Of a DNA stretch of 55,281 bases, positions 39,663 through 47,345 are shown in pieces. The position numbers were made by a program, and so were the translations under genes. The notes below the pieces were generated by a model. That model searched no databases and was not told the DNA's origin. It was given only the letters and a program-made list of their open reading frames with translations. Source of the DNA: an uncultured Oscillospiraceae bacterium (GTDB taxonomy: Bacteria; Bacillota; Clostridia; Oscillospirales; Oscillospiraceae); the NCBI GenBank assembly GCA_934597345.1, contig CAKTRJ010000014.1:1-55281 (forward strand). Reading direction: 5' to 3'. Positions within the stretch are counted from its first letter, which is position 1. Every line of letters begins with the position of its first letter.

Positions 39663-40556
39663 TCACTTCTTCACCTGGGCCAGGTATTCCTCCAGACACA
39701 GGTCGTTGTCCATGATGTACCTGGCGGCCTCCATGCCCACATAGCGGTAGTGCCACGGCTCATAGATCACGCCGGTGATGTCCTCCTTCCCCTCCGGGAA
39801 GCGGAGGATGAAGCCGTAGTCGGCGCAGTGCTCCATCAGCCAGGTATAGGCCGGGGTGTTGGCGAAGGTCTGCTCCAGCGTATAGTCGCCGCTGCCGCCC
39901 ACGTCCATGGCAAGGCCGCAGTTATGCTCGCTGAAGCCGGGACGCTTGACGATGGTACCGCCCACCTTCTGGGCCTCCAGATCGGAGTATCCCTTGTCGG
40001 TGTACTGCTGCACCTTTCGCCAGTAGAGGGTGTTCTGCTCGCTCTCGGGCCGGTAGGCGCTGACCACCGCCAGATCATAGGCGCTGGCGTCCTCCAGCAT
40101 CCGGTTCACCGCGTCGATGATGCGGCTGTCCACCTGCTTGCCGCCGCTGACGGTGGTGAAGGTCACGCCGTCGTCATACCCGGCGGGCAGGGGGTTCCAG
40201 TCGTTCACCAGCAGCAGCTGCCAGTCCGGCTCGCCGCCGCCCTGATAGCTGTCAGCCTGCACATAGTGGCCCTTGGTGTCGTATTGCAGCAGGCCGTTGG
40301 CGTCGATGTACGGCTCGTTGGTGGCCAGACTGGGATCGTTGGTGTTGGTGTCGTCCGGTGTGTTGTCGGGCGTGTCGGTATCGTCCGGCGTATCGGGCGT
40401 CACGATCTGATCAGGATCAGTGTCCGGGGTCTTGTCCTTCCTGCCCAGGCCCACCAGCACCAGCACCACCGCGGCGATCAACACCACAAGGGCGATGAGC
40501 CACACGATAGGGGCGGGACGGCGGCCATGATAAACCCGTTTTCCACGTTGTGTCAT
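39663..40556 (-). CDS. VanY-type D-alanyl-D-alanine carboxypeptidase (M15B)
   Basis: The 297-residue protein has a basic cytoplasmic start, a membrane helix (about 17-38), an Asp/Thr/Pro-rich low-complexity linker (about 40-75) and an M15 peptidase domain. The zinc-binding and catalytic set is visible: SAYRPESEQ, SEHNCGLAMD (SxHxxGxAxD) and YEPWHYRY (ExxH). It trims D-Ala from peptidoglycan stem peptides outside the cell. Its start overlaps the alaX stop by four bases (ATGA), so the two are coupled. Antibiotic resistance is not implied. Confidence 0.9.
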   Translation of the reverse strand: MTQRGKRVYHGRRPAPIVWLIALVVLIAAVVLVLVGLGRKDKTPDTDPDQIVTPDTPDDTDTPDNTPDDTNTNDPSLATNEPYIDANGLLQYDTKGHYVQADSYQGGGEPDWQLLLVNDWNPLPAGYDDGVTFTTVSGGKQVDSRIIDAVNRMLEDASAYDLAVVSAYRPESEQNTLYWRKVQQYTDKGYSDLEAQKVGGTIVKRPGFSEHNCGLAMDVGGSGDYTLEQTFANTPAYTWLMEHCADYGFILRFPEGKEDITGVIYEPWHYRYVGMEAARYIMDNDLCLEEYLAQVKK

Positions 40557-41719
40557 TCGTTCAATCCTCCAAAAAAGTCATGGATGTCCGCTTCCGCGCA
40601 GGCGGCGCTGCCCTGGGCAAAGCCGTCCCGGCCGCCGCCCCGTCCGTGGAGGGCGGCGTTCATGGTCTTGACCAGCTCCCGGATGTCCGCGCCGGGATGG
40701 ATGACGGCGTACTTGTACGCGCCCTCGTCCCCGGCGAACACGGCGCAGCGTCCGCCGCAGCTCTGGGCCACCGCGTCGCACAGCCGCCGCACGGCATCCG
40801 GCTCCATGGCGGGACGCACCAGCACCACGTCGCCCGCGCCCGCGTACTGCTGCGCCAGCGCGGCAAAGCTTTCCGTCTCCAGCGTGTCGCACTTCTGCTT
40901 TACCGCCGCCAGCTCGTCCTTCAGCCGCGTGACGGCGGCGTGGGTGGCGTCGGGCTTCACCGACAGCTCACGGCCAATGGCGCTGTTCTGCTGCCAGTTC
41001 ATGGTCAGATAGTCCACCGCCCGCTGGCCGCACAGCAGCTCCAGCCGTACGCCGCCCCGGAACTTCTGCCAGCCGATGAACTTCACCAGTCCGATCTCGG
41101 CGCTGGAGCCCACATGAGTGCCGCAGCAGGCGCATGTGTCCGCGCCGGGGAACCGGGTGATCCGCACGGGACCCTCCAGCGCCCTCTTGCTGCGGTAGGA
41201 CAGGGCCTCCAGATTCTCCTGCGACGGCCACCAGATCCGGGGCACATGGTTCTCCTGTATGTAGCGGTTGGCCCGCCGCTCGATCTCCAGCACGCCCTCC
41301 CAGGGGATCTCGGCGTTATAGTCGATGGTCACCACGTCGGCCCCCATGTGGAAGCCCACGTTGTCGCAGTGATACGCCTCGCACAGCATGCCGGAGACGA
41401 TATGCTCGCCGGAGTGCTGCTGCATGTGGTCAAAGCGCCGCGCCCAGTCGATGCGGCCCACCACCGGGGCCGTCACCATCAGGGAATGGGCCACGGTGTG
41501 ATAGATGATGCCGTTTTCCTCCTGCACGTCCAGCACCGGCTCGCTGCCCAGCCGTCCCAGATCGCAGGGCTGGCCGCCGCCCTCCGGATAAAAGGCGGTG
41601 CAGTTCAGCTTGATGCGGTAGCGCTTGCCGTCGGGGATACAATTCAGCACCACCGCCTCGAACTCCTTCATATAGGGGTCGTCATAATACAGGCGGATGG
41701 TTTCCAGTTCTCGTTCCAT
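40553..41719 (-). CDS. AlaX-type alanyl-tRNA editing protein
   Basis: The 388-residue protein resembles the editing and C-terminal parts of AlaRS without its synthetase core: AFYPEGGGQPCDLG, the zinc site HMQQHSGEHIVSG (HxxxH) and CACCGTHVGSS (C and H ligands), then a coiled coil and a DHHA1 domain ending in GGRDGFAQGS. Such free-standing AlaX-L proteins hydrolyse Ser or Gly wrongly attached to tRNA-Ala. The N-terminal start is preceded by GGGAGAAG. Coupled to the downstream carboxypeptidase gene by overlap, an unusual pair. Confidence 0.9.
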   Translation of the reverse strand: MERELETIRLYYDDPYMKEFEAVVLNCIPDGKRYRIKLNCTAFYPEGGGQPCDLGRLGSEPVLDVQEENGIIYHTVAHSLMVTAPVVGRIDWARRFDHMQQHSGEHIVSGMLCEAYHCDNVGFHMGADVVTIDYNAEIPWEGVLEIERRANRYIQENHVPRIWWPSQENLEALSYRSKRALEGPVRITRFPGADTCACCGTHVGSSAEIGLVKFIGWQKFRGGVRLELLCGQRAVDYLTMNWQQNSAIGRELSVKPDATHAAVTRLKDELAAVKQKCDTLETESFAALAQQYAGAGDVVLVRPAMEPDAVRRLCDAVAQSCGGRCAVFAGDEGAYKYAVIHPGADIRELVKTMNAALHGRGGGRDGFAQGSAACAEADIHDFFGGLNE

Positions 41720-41801
41720 TTGCTTCTCCCTTTTTCGGAAAATATTCCTCCGTCTAGTATGCTACAAACCGGCGGAAAAGGCAACTTGTTTTTTAGGATG
41801 T

Positions 41802-41878
41802 GCGGCGGGGTGCCCTCACCCCGCCCCACGGCGTTCTACTGGTGTATGCGTAGGGCGGCCTGCCCTCAGGCCGCCGCT
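41802..41878. repeat. Intergenic repeat family C, copy 6
   Basis: CGGCGGGGTGCCCTCACCCC then GCCCCACGGCGTTCTACTGG, then GCGTAGGGCGGCCTGCCCTC and AGGCCGCCGC. Confidence 0.7.
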
Positions 41879-41879
41879 C

Positions 41880-41949
41880 GTTTTTAAATCATGCCGCCGC
41901 AGGCGGCATACCTCACCTTTTCACTTGTCTCTCTTCATTCTTCACTGAC
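41880..41949. repeat. Intergenic repeat family E, partial copy
   Basis: TTTTTAAATCATGCCGCCGC, AGGCGGCATACC and TTTTCACTT..TTCACTGA repeat the right arm of the element ending at 34569. Confidence 0.55.
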
Positions 41950-41950
41950 A

Positions 41951-41979
41951 AAAAAACCGCCCGGGCAGGGCGGTTTTTT
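41951..41979. terminator. Terminator of the rpmH-jag operon
   Basis: AAAAAACCGCCC-GGG-CAGGGCGGTTTTTT, a stem with A and T runs that works for the minus-strand operon ending in jag and possibly in both directions. Confidence 0.82.
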
Positions 41980-41982
41980 CTG

Positions 41983-42825
41983 TCAGTTGTTCTCGCCCCG
42001 GTCGTAGGCCACCACCACACGGCGGTTGGGCTCGGTACCCACGGAATAGGTGGTGACACCCTTCACGTCCTGCAGGGCGGCGTGGATCACATGGCGCTCG
42101 TAGGCGTTCATGGCCTCCAGCGTGACGCTGCGGCGGTACTTCTTCACCTTGGCGGCTACCTTCATGGCCAGGCTCTCCAGACTGGCCTCACGGCGGGCGC
42201 GGTAGTTCTCGGCGTCCACATGGACACGGATGCGCTTCTCATTGCCGCTGTTGACGGCGTAGTTGGTCAGCTGCTGGATGGCGTCCAGGGTCTCGCCCCG
42301 GCGGCCGATCAGCGCGCCCAGCTTCTGGCCCTCCAGAATGACCTTATAGCGGCCCTTCTCCTCGTACACCTTCACGGCGGCGGGGCTGCCCATATGCTCC
42401 AGCAGGCCGGTCAGGAACGCGGTGATGCGCACGGCGTTGCCGTCGGTGCACTCCGGCAGATCCACGGCGGGGGCAGCGGGCTTTTCCACACGCTCCTCGC
42501 GCTTGGGCTTGGGCTGTCTGGGCTGCCGCGGCTTGGGCTGACGGGGCTGCTGGGGTTTCGGCTGAGGCTTGGGTTTGGGTTCTTCCTTCTTTTCGGGCTT
42601 CTCAACGACAGCAGGCTTGACGGGTACGGCGACCTCCTCCATGGGAGCCTCGTCGGGGCCATAGGTCACGCGGACACGGGCGGGCTTGGCGCCCATGCCC
42701 AGAAAGCCGCTCTTGGCCCGCTCCAGGATCTCCACGGACACATCGTCACGATCCATGCCCAGCTGGGCAAGGGCGTTCTGGATGGCCTCTTCCTCGGTCT
42801 TGCCTGTTACATCGATATAACTCAT
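41983..42825 (-). CDS. jag: Jag/KhpB RNA-binding protein
   Basis: The 280-residue protein has an N-terminal Jag domain (SYIDVTGKTEEEAIQNALAQLG, to about 55), a very Pro/Lys/Gln-rich low-complexity linker (about 75-115), a KH domain (with GALIGRRGETLDAIQQ) and a C-terminal R3H domain (ERHVIHAALQ). Jag/KhpB binds RNA with KhpA and affects cell envelope growth and, in Bacillus, sporulation. ATG at 42825 is chosen with AAGGAG eight bases upstream; a TTG at 42831 lies too close. It ends the rpmH-rnpA-yidD-yidC-jag cluster. Confidence 0.93.
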   Translation of the reverse strand: MSYIDVTGKTEEEAIQNALAQLGMDRDDVSVEILERAKSGFLGMGAKPARVRVTYGPDEAPMEEVAVPVKPAVVEKPEKKEEPKPKPQPKPQQPRQPKPRQPRQPKPKREERVEKPAAPAVDLPECTDGNAVRITAFLTGLLEHMGSPAAVKVYEEKGRYKVILEGQKLGALIGRRGETLDAIQQLTNYAVNSGNEKRIRVHVDAENYRARREASLESLAMKVAAKVKKYRRSVTLEAMNAYERHVIHAALQDVKGVTTYSVGTEPNRRVVVAYDRGENN

Positions 42826-42837
42826 AGACAAAACTCC

Positions 42838-43938
42838 TTATTCGTCGTAATGCTTCTCGCTGTACGCGCGTCCGCGGGCGTAGGGACGGTTGCCCACACG
42901 GCCTGCCTCGGTGGTGGAGGCGCGCTTTTCCTTGGGTTCCTCCTTGGGCTGCTTTTTCTTGCTGCCCTGCTGGGGCTTTTTGGCGACGTTGGCCTGCTCC
43001 AGCTGCTTGTTGTAGTTCTCGCGGGCGGCCTGCATCTTGGCGGCGCGCTTTTCCCGCTTCTCCCGCTCCTTCTCGGTCTCCTCCTCCTCCAGCTTCTTGC
43101 TGAAGTACTTGTTGATCACCAGCTCCTGAATGGATGAGAAAGCGGCGTTGGCGATCCAGTACACGCACAGGGCGGCAGGGAACATGAAGCCCATCCACAC
43201 CGTCATCAGGGGGAACAGGTACATCATCATCTTACTCTGGCTGTTCATGGTGTTGGAGCTGGCCTTCATGGACAACATGCTCATCAGCAGCTGCAGGGCA
43301 GCGGCGATGAAGGGCATGATCAGCAGGCCCCACACCGGCCAGCCGCCGCCGGGGAACTGGCTCATGACCTGAGAGGGCTGGCTGGCCAGGTCCACGCCCA
43401 GGAAGCTGTAGTCCAGATCGATCAGACCCTCGAATTTACCGGCAAAATCCGCCCAGTGGTCATGGATGAAGTCGGTCAGATAGATCTGCTCATAGGCGTT
43501 GTTGCTGGCGGGCGCGGTATAGCCCAGAGAGGTGGCCAGGGTGGTGATCTCGGCGATCACCTCGTTGGACAGGTTCATGAAGAACCGCAGGGGGGTACGG
43601 ATGATATAGTACAGGGCGATCAGGATGGGGAAAGGCAGGAAGGACCACAGGCAGCCGGACATGGGGTTGACGCCCTCCTTGGCGTACAGGTCGGCCATCT
43701 CCTGCTGCTGCCGCTCCTTGTTGTTGGCGAAGCGGGTCTGGATATCCTTGATCTTACCCTGCATCCGGTTCATGCGCAGCATGCTCTTCTTGCTCTTCAT
43801 CTGGAAGGGCAGGATCACCAGCTTCACCACCAGGGTGAACAGGATCAGCGCCACGCCGTAGGAGCCGGTCAGGCTGTAGAACATTCTCGTCAGCCACGCG
43901 AAAGGCACACAGATATAATATCCGATTTGTGCAAACAT
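42838..43938 (-). CDS. yidC: Membrane protein insertase YidC/SpoIIIJ
   Basis: The 366-residue protein lacks a lipoprotein signal and has a large soluble loop. YidC hallmarks are present: SYGVALILFTLVVKLVILPFQMKSKKSMLRM, MQGKIKDIQ, LYAKEGVNPMSGCLW and, after a second cluster of membrane helices, PAALCVYWIANAAFSSIQE. The basic C-terminal tail is long (about 285-366) and Lys/Glu/Gln-rich, consistent with ribosome contact. It inserts membrane proteins alone or with Sec. In sporulating Firmicutes a YidC homologue (SpoIIIJ) is needed in the forespore. Start follows GGAGG. Confidence 0.94.
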   Translation of the reverse strand: MFAQIGYYICVPFAWLTRMFYSLTGSYGVALILFTLVVKLVILPFQMKSKKSMLRMNRMQGKIKDIQTRFANNKERQQQEMADLYAKEGVNPMSGCLWSFLPFPILIALYYIIRTPLRFFMNLSNEVIAEITTLATSLGYTAPASNNAYEQIYLTDFIHDHWADFAGKFEGLIDLDYSFLGVDLASQPSQVMSQFPGGGWPVWGLLIMPFIAAALQLLMSMLSMKASSNTMNSQSKMMMYLFPLMTVWMGFMFPAALCVYWIANAAFSSIQELVINKYFSKKLEEEETEKEREKREKRAAKMQAARENYNKQLEQANVAKKPQQGSKKKQPKEEPKEKRASTTEAGRVGNRPYARGRAYSEKHYDE

Positions 43939-44026
43939 TGTTTTTCCTCCGTAGGTCGTTTACTTGTGTTGGAAATGTGATCGCGGATGGGAAAAAATGA
44001 TGGGAAAACACCTCAAACGTATCGGC

Positions 44027-44239
44027 TTATGGTACGGGGTCGTACCACCCGCCCTTGTGGAACGGATGGCACCGGAGAAAACGGCGGAGGGCCAGCCAGC
44101 CGCCCTTCCATGCGCCGTACTTTTCCACCGCCTCCAGCGCGTACTGGGAGCAGGTGGGGATAAAGCGGCACCGGGGCGGAAACAGGGGCGACACCGCCGT
44201 CTGGTAAAACCGGATGGCCTTTAAAAGCGCCCGCTTCAT
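44027..44239 (-). CDS. yidD: Membrane protein insertion efficiency factor YidD
   Basis: The 70-residue protein matches Yid[46 protein letters not shown], with the conserved PTCSQYA, and [15 protein letters not shown]. It aids YidC-dependent insertion from the cytoplasmic face, anchored by an amphipathic helix. Its start overlaps the end of rnpA by four bases, indicating translational coupling. Size is typical. Confidence 0.93.
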   Translation of the reverse strand: MKRALLKAIRFYQTAVSPLFPPRCRFIPTCSQYALEAVEKYGAWKGGWLALRRFLRCHPFHKGGWYDPVP

Positions 44240-44580
44240 GCCTGAGGCTCCAGCAGGCCCAGCGCCTCCAGGGCACGAACATACTGCCTGTCCATTCTGG
44301 CATAGGGCGTGTGGACGGCCTTGACGCGGCCCACCAGGATCACGTCATAGCCCTTCTTCATCTCCGGCAGGTGCAGACGGTACATCTCACGCAGCTGGCG
44401 GCGGACGCGGTTGCGCACCACGGCCTTGCCCAGCTTCGTGCTGACGGTGACGCCCAGACGGGTGCGGCCCTGCCTGTTCTTCTGGCAGTAGACCACCATA
44501 CAGGGCTGCACGCTGGACTTGCCCTTCCGGTAAATGCGCCGGAACACATAATTTTCTTTTACGGTCACGGCAGCCTTCAT
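44236..44580 (-). CDS. rnpA: Ribonuclease P protein component
   Basis: The 114-residue basic protein has the RnpA core: [39 protein letters not shown] with the signature RNRVRR, and DVILVGR. It binds the catalytic RNase P RNA and aids removal of tRNA 5' leaders. The ATG at 44580 follows AAAGGAG; an upstream ATG at 44604 adds residues with no conservation. Order rpmH-rnpA-yidD-yidC-jag is the near-universal oriC cluster, although here a family A repeat of about 210 bp separates it from rpmH. Confidence 0.94.
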   Translation of the reverse strand: MKAAVTVKENYVFRRIYRKGKSSVQPCMVVYCQKNRQGRTRLGVTVSTKLGKAVVRNRVRRQLREMYRLHLPEMKKGYDVILVGRVKAVHTPYARMDRQYVRALEALGLLEPQA

Positions 44581-44606
44581 GGTTTCTCCTTTGCGGGGAT
44601 GCAATC

Positions 44607-44820
44607 AAAGGCCCCCTTGTGTAAAGGGGGCTGTCAGCCGCAAGGCTGACTGGGGGATTGTCGGGACGTTAAGAAAATATGCCGGTGGCATATTTTTAGT
44701 CCCGATCTCGGCGGCTATGCCGCCGTAGCATCCATCTTGGCTTGCTCTGCACAACCAATCGGTCAACCCCTCCGTCACGGCTTACGCCGTGCCACCTCCC
44801 CTTACACAGGGGAGGCTTTG
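44607..44820. repeat. Intergenic repeat family A, composite copy between rpmH and rnpA
   Basis: AAAGGCCCCCTTGTGTAAAG and CTTACACAGGGGAGGCTTTG are the ends. It carries the GTTAAGAAAATATGCCGGTG core shared with the element at 39241, plus CCTCCGTCACGGCTTACGCC. Its insertion parts the two genes. Confidence 0.75.
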
Positions 44821-44930
44821 AAAAAGATCCCCGCATTTTCAAAAATGCAAATACCAACAGGGACGGCAGTTTTCCCTTCCACCGTCCCTGGCTTATTTAA
44901 GCATGTTTGGGGTGCACTTTCCGCCTCTCC

Positions 44931-45065
44931 TCAGTGGGTCAGGCGGGCACGGCCCTTGGCGCGGCGACGGGCGAGAACCTTGCGGCCATTGCTGGTAGCC
45001 ATTCTCTTACGGAAGCCGTGTACCTTGGAGCGCTGGCGCTTCTTGGGCTGATAGGTACGGAACAT
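44931..45065 (-). CDS. rpmH: 50S ribosomal protein L34
   Basis: This 44-residue frame reads [19 protein letters not shown], then [20 protein letters not shown] and ARLTH, the full L34 sequence. L34 is a small basic protein of the large subunit. GGAGGTG lies nine bases upstream of the ATG. A near-consensus promoter lies about 120 bp upstream. The usual upstream neighbour, dnaA, is absent; a restriction-modification island stands there instead. Confidence 0.96.
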   Translation of the reverse strand: MFRTYQPKKRQRSKVHGFRKRMATSNGRKVLARRRAKGRARLTH

Positions 45066-45186
45066 TGCATGACACCTCCATCTTCAAAATATCGCCTCCG
45101 CACATGCATGCATGGCGGCGCGTACTCGACAGCGGACTTGCGTCCGCCGCAGTCGACTTGGAAAAATGCGCAAACGCGCAACTGAT

Positions 45187-45216
45187 ATTATACAGAAAAA
45201 CAGTAAGGTTTGTCAA
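45187..45216 (-). promoter_or_regulatory. Promoter of rpmH
   Basis: On the minus strand TTGACA, an 18-bp spacer and TATAAT. The leader is about 120 nt and contains GCGCGTTTGCGC. Confidence 0.82.
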
Positions 45217-45237
45217 CAACTAAATATTGTGTGGCTA

Positions 45238-45385
45238 TCTAAAATCTGATGTGGGATTTTTTTGTTTTAGAGTTTTTGAGAAAGGCGGTTGCTCTAAAGT
45301 CTTATGTGGGGTTTTCTCGTTTAGGGATGTTCGGGGAAAAGCGGTCGCTGTAAAGTTTTTTGTGGGATTTCGCAGAAGAATGTAG
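45238..45385. repeat. Degenerate tandem repeat of about 55 bp, 2.5 copies
   Basis: Units start at 45238, 45293 and 45349 with TCTAAAATCTGATGTGGGAT, TCTAAAGTCTTATGTGGGGT and TGTAAAGTTTTTTGTGGGAT. The segments between share GTTTTAG/GTTTAGG and AAAGGCGGTTGC/AAAAGCGGTCGC. An inverted single copy appears at 55135-55175. The rest of the gap to 45480 holds no gene; ACACCTCCATCTT at about 45399 duplicates the rpmH leader at 45071. Confidence 0.6.
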
Positions 45386-45480
45386 TTTCTCCAAAAAAAC
45401 ACCTCCATCTTGAGTGTTAGGTGCTGGTGCTTTTCAGAAAGCTGGGCATTGCTACAGCTATGTATGTTTTGGGAAAAGCG

Positions 45481-45524
45481 CAGAAGAAGCCGGTGGACAT
45501 CCCCAATCGGAGTTGCCCACCGGC
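45481..45524 (-). terminator. Terminator of the type I RM operon
   Basis: On the minus strand GCCGGTGG and CCACCGGC pair around a 20-nt loop with some inner pairing, followed by TTCTTCTG. Confidence 0.6.
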
Positions 45525-45531
45525 TTGTATA

Positions 45532-46170
45532 TTATTTGCAAATTTTTCTTTGAACATTAGAATATTTCTCCCGAAGAGTGCGGTAGTTAATCGGCACAGG
45601 AGAGATTCGCTGAATTACTGTCCATAACCCGTTTTTTTCAAAAGGATAGTTGTCAAGATAGTCTACAAATGGCATTCGCAAAAGCTGTTGAGTCTGGAAG
45701 TCGAACCCCATCCCCGTTTCGACACCATAGGTCAGCTTTGGGGTCGATTTTGTAACGACATCAGTAGAAAGGACAATCGGGTAAGAGGCATTGGTAATAC
45801 CTGCGGAATTCGGTAACGGCATATAACAGGCCAAGTCGATAACCTTATCATCTACTGTTACCCATGAGTGGTCGAACGGGCTCATATCCGGGCTGCCTAT
45901 CTCGCCAACACAAAGCTCCGTTTTGAATCCCTGCTCAGACAGAGCAACATACATTGCAGACGCGGTAGCATGGCAACCACCGAGAAGATTATTCTTCTTC
46001 ATGTAACGAAGCATGGCGCAAATCGTATCAGAAAGTTTGCTGGGATATCCGTTTTCAGCGACTGTGTCCTTAATGCACTGATAGATGTCAGGAACATCCT
46101 TGCTCAGACAGCACTTCTTATACTTTTTGCCACTTCCACAAGGGCAGGGGCCATTCCGTCCAATTCTCAT
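45532..46170 (-). CDS. SEC-C plus transglutaminase-like cysteine-peptidase-fold protein
   Basis: The 212-residue protein starts with a SEC-C zinc motif (GRNGPCPCGSGKKYKKCC; ligands C9, C11, C20, C21) and continues with a transglutaminase/papain-like domain: GGCHATASAMYVALSEQGF (Cys66), FDHSWVTVDDKVIDLA (His101 and Asp112) form a Cys-His-Asp triad. SEC-C motifs often tether proteins to other partners or to RNA/ribosomes. The ATG overlaps the hsdS stop by one base (TAATG), so it is the fourth gene of the restriction-modification operon. It could be a regulator or peptidase acting on RM subunits, an immunity protein or an unrelated passenger. I know of no described function for this pairing. Confidence 0.75.
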   Translation of the reverse strand: MRIGRNGPCPCGSGKKYKKCCLSKDVPDIYQCIKDTVAENGYPSKLSDTICAMLRYMKKNNLLGGCHATASAMYVALSEQGFKTELCVGEIGSPDMSPFDHSWVTVDDKVIDLACYMPLPNSAGITNASYPIVLSTDVVTKSTPKLTYGVETGMGFDFQTQQLLRMPFVDYLDNYPFEKNGLWTVIQRISPVPINYRTLREKYSNVQRKICK

Positions 46171-47345
46171 TAAATATCACGCCCCTTCACCTTGACCTGT
46201 CCGTTCATCAGCATGGGAAGGAGGAAGTCACGGAGAGAGGTAAGTTCGGCATTTTCTTCCCGGACTTGAATTTGCTTTTGCACCCATGTATCGAATTTTA
46301 TTGCCATATTTTTGAGGCAATCATCTTGGGGTAATACAACTTTGAATTTTGAAATATAATCCTTGTTGGCATGAGGAACGGTAGAACCGGTATTGACTTT
46401 CTTGAATACAGATTGATATTTTTGCATGATTACATATACAAAACTATCTGTCACTCTACCATTAACCTTTTCCAATTTTGCAAATGTAGACCCCAACGCA
46501 CCATAATGACCTACATAAGTTTCACTGCTGGCAGCGCCGTCCATAACCATGATTGTATCTCCTGCCGTCGTAATCATCCCTTGCTTTTTACAATACGATG
46601 TCGGCACGGCGTTCACGGCTTCAATTGTAAGATATGGAATAAGATTGTTCCCGTCGTTTGTATCGAATACTTCGGTAGGAATACGGCCTTTTACAAAACG
46701 GAAAAGTTCATCAAGTTGATAAACCTCCCACCCCTCCGGGATTTCTCTTTTCAGCTCCTCATTCCAGACCATCTTGCCGCCGCTGCTCTTGTAGGGTTTG
46801 CCGTTCTCGTCGGGGAAGTCGAACTGAACGAACCAGTAATCGTAGAGGTCCTTCGCCATGCCTTCCAGCTCGGCGGCAATGGCGTTGTTGTTGTCAATTT
46901 TTGCGTCGATGGCCGACAACAAAGTAGCAACGTCTTTTTGACATTGTACGTCAGGAATGTCGATTTCAAGACGGCTCAAATTCTCTTGTGTTAATTTCGG
47001 CTGTGCAGACCCGGTAATATATCCAGATAGGTCCAACCCTTTTAACAGGTAATAAATATATGTCAGGTTGGTTCCTGCTTTTTCACCCAAAATATGGGCG
47101 TGATTGTTGACCCAAAACTTTCCTTTTGCGAAAGTAACAATACTATTTTTCCTTGAACGTAGGTTTTCCCCATCTTCTGCAACCAGCAGATATTCTCCAT
47201 CGAAAATGTAATCATCAACATAGTCAACAATTCCCTGTGCTCCGTAATATGGATACAGTTTTTCTAAATCTGCCCTGTCCTTTTGGGCAATAGGAACCCG
47301 CTTATAGTCAAGGTTCTCTGTCACATCTCCGAGTTTAGCCCTCAT
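46170..47345 (-). CDS. hsdS: Type I restriction-modification specificity subunit HsdS
   Basis: The 391-residue protein has two target-recognition domains, each followed by a conserved helical spacer: SRLEIDIPDVQCQKDVATLLSAIDAKIDNNNAIAAELEGMAKDLYDYWF for the first, and FDTWVQKQIQVREENAELTSLRDFLLPMLMNGQV for the second. It gives the DNA target to the methylase and nuclease. The ATG at 47345 is preferred (GAGGTG six bases upstream); one four codons earlier is possible. It overlaps the end of hsdM by about ten bases. The two halves differ, so the target should be a bipartite asymmetric site. No inverted hsdS copy or recombinase gene is seen, so there is no sign of phase variation. Confidence 0.92.
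   Translation of the reverse strand: MRAKLGDVTENLDYKRVPIAQKDRADLEKLYPYYGAQGIVDYVDDYIFDGEYLLVAEDGENLRSRKNSIVTFAKGKFWVNNHAHILGEKAGTNLTYIYYLLKGLDLSGYITGSAQPKLTQENLSRLEIDIPDVQCQKDVATLLSAIDAKIDNNNAIAAELEGMAKDLYDYWFVQFDFPDENGKPYKSSGGKMVWNEELKREIPEGWEVYQLDELFRFVKGRIPTEVFDTNDGNNLIPYLTIEAVNAVPTSYCKKQGMITTAGDTIMVMDGAASSETYVGHYGALGSTFAKLEKVNGRVTDSFVYVIMQKYQSVFKKVNTGSTVPHANKDYISKFKVVLPQDDCLKNMAIKFDTWVQKQIQVREENAELTSLRDFLLPMLMNGQVKVKGRDI

Noticed and set aside
45220..45400. DnaA boxes/oriC upstream of rpmH
   Set aside because: The repeated TGTGGGATT units do not fit TTATNCACA or its complement, and dnaA is not adjacent. The tandem repeat is reported separately.
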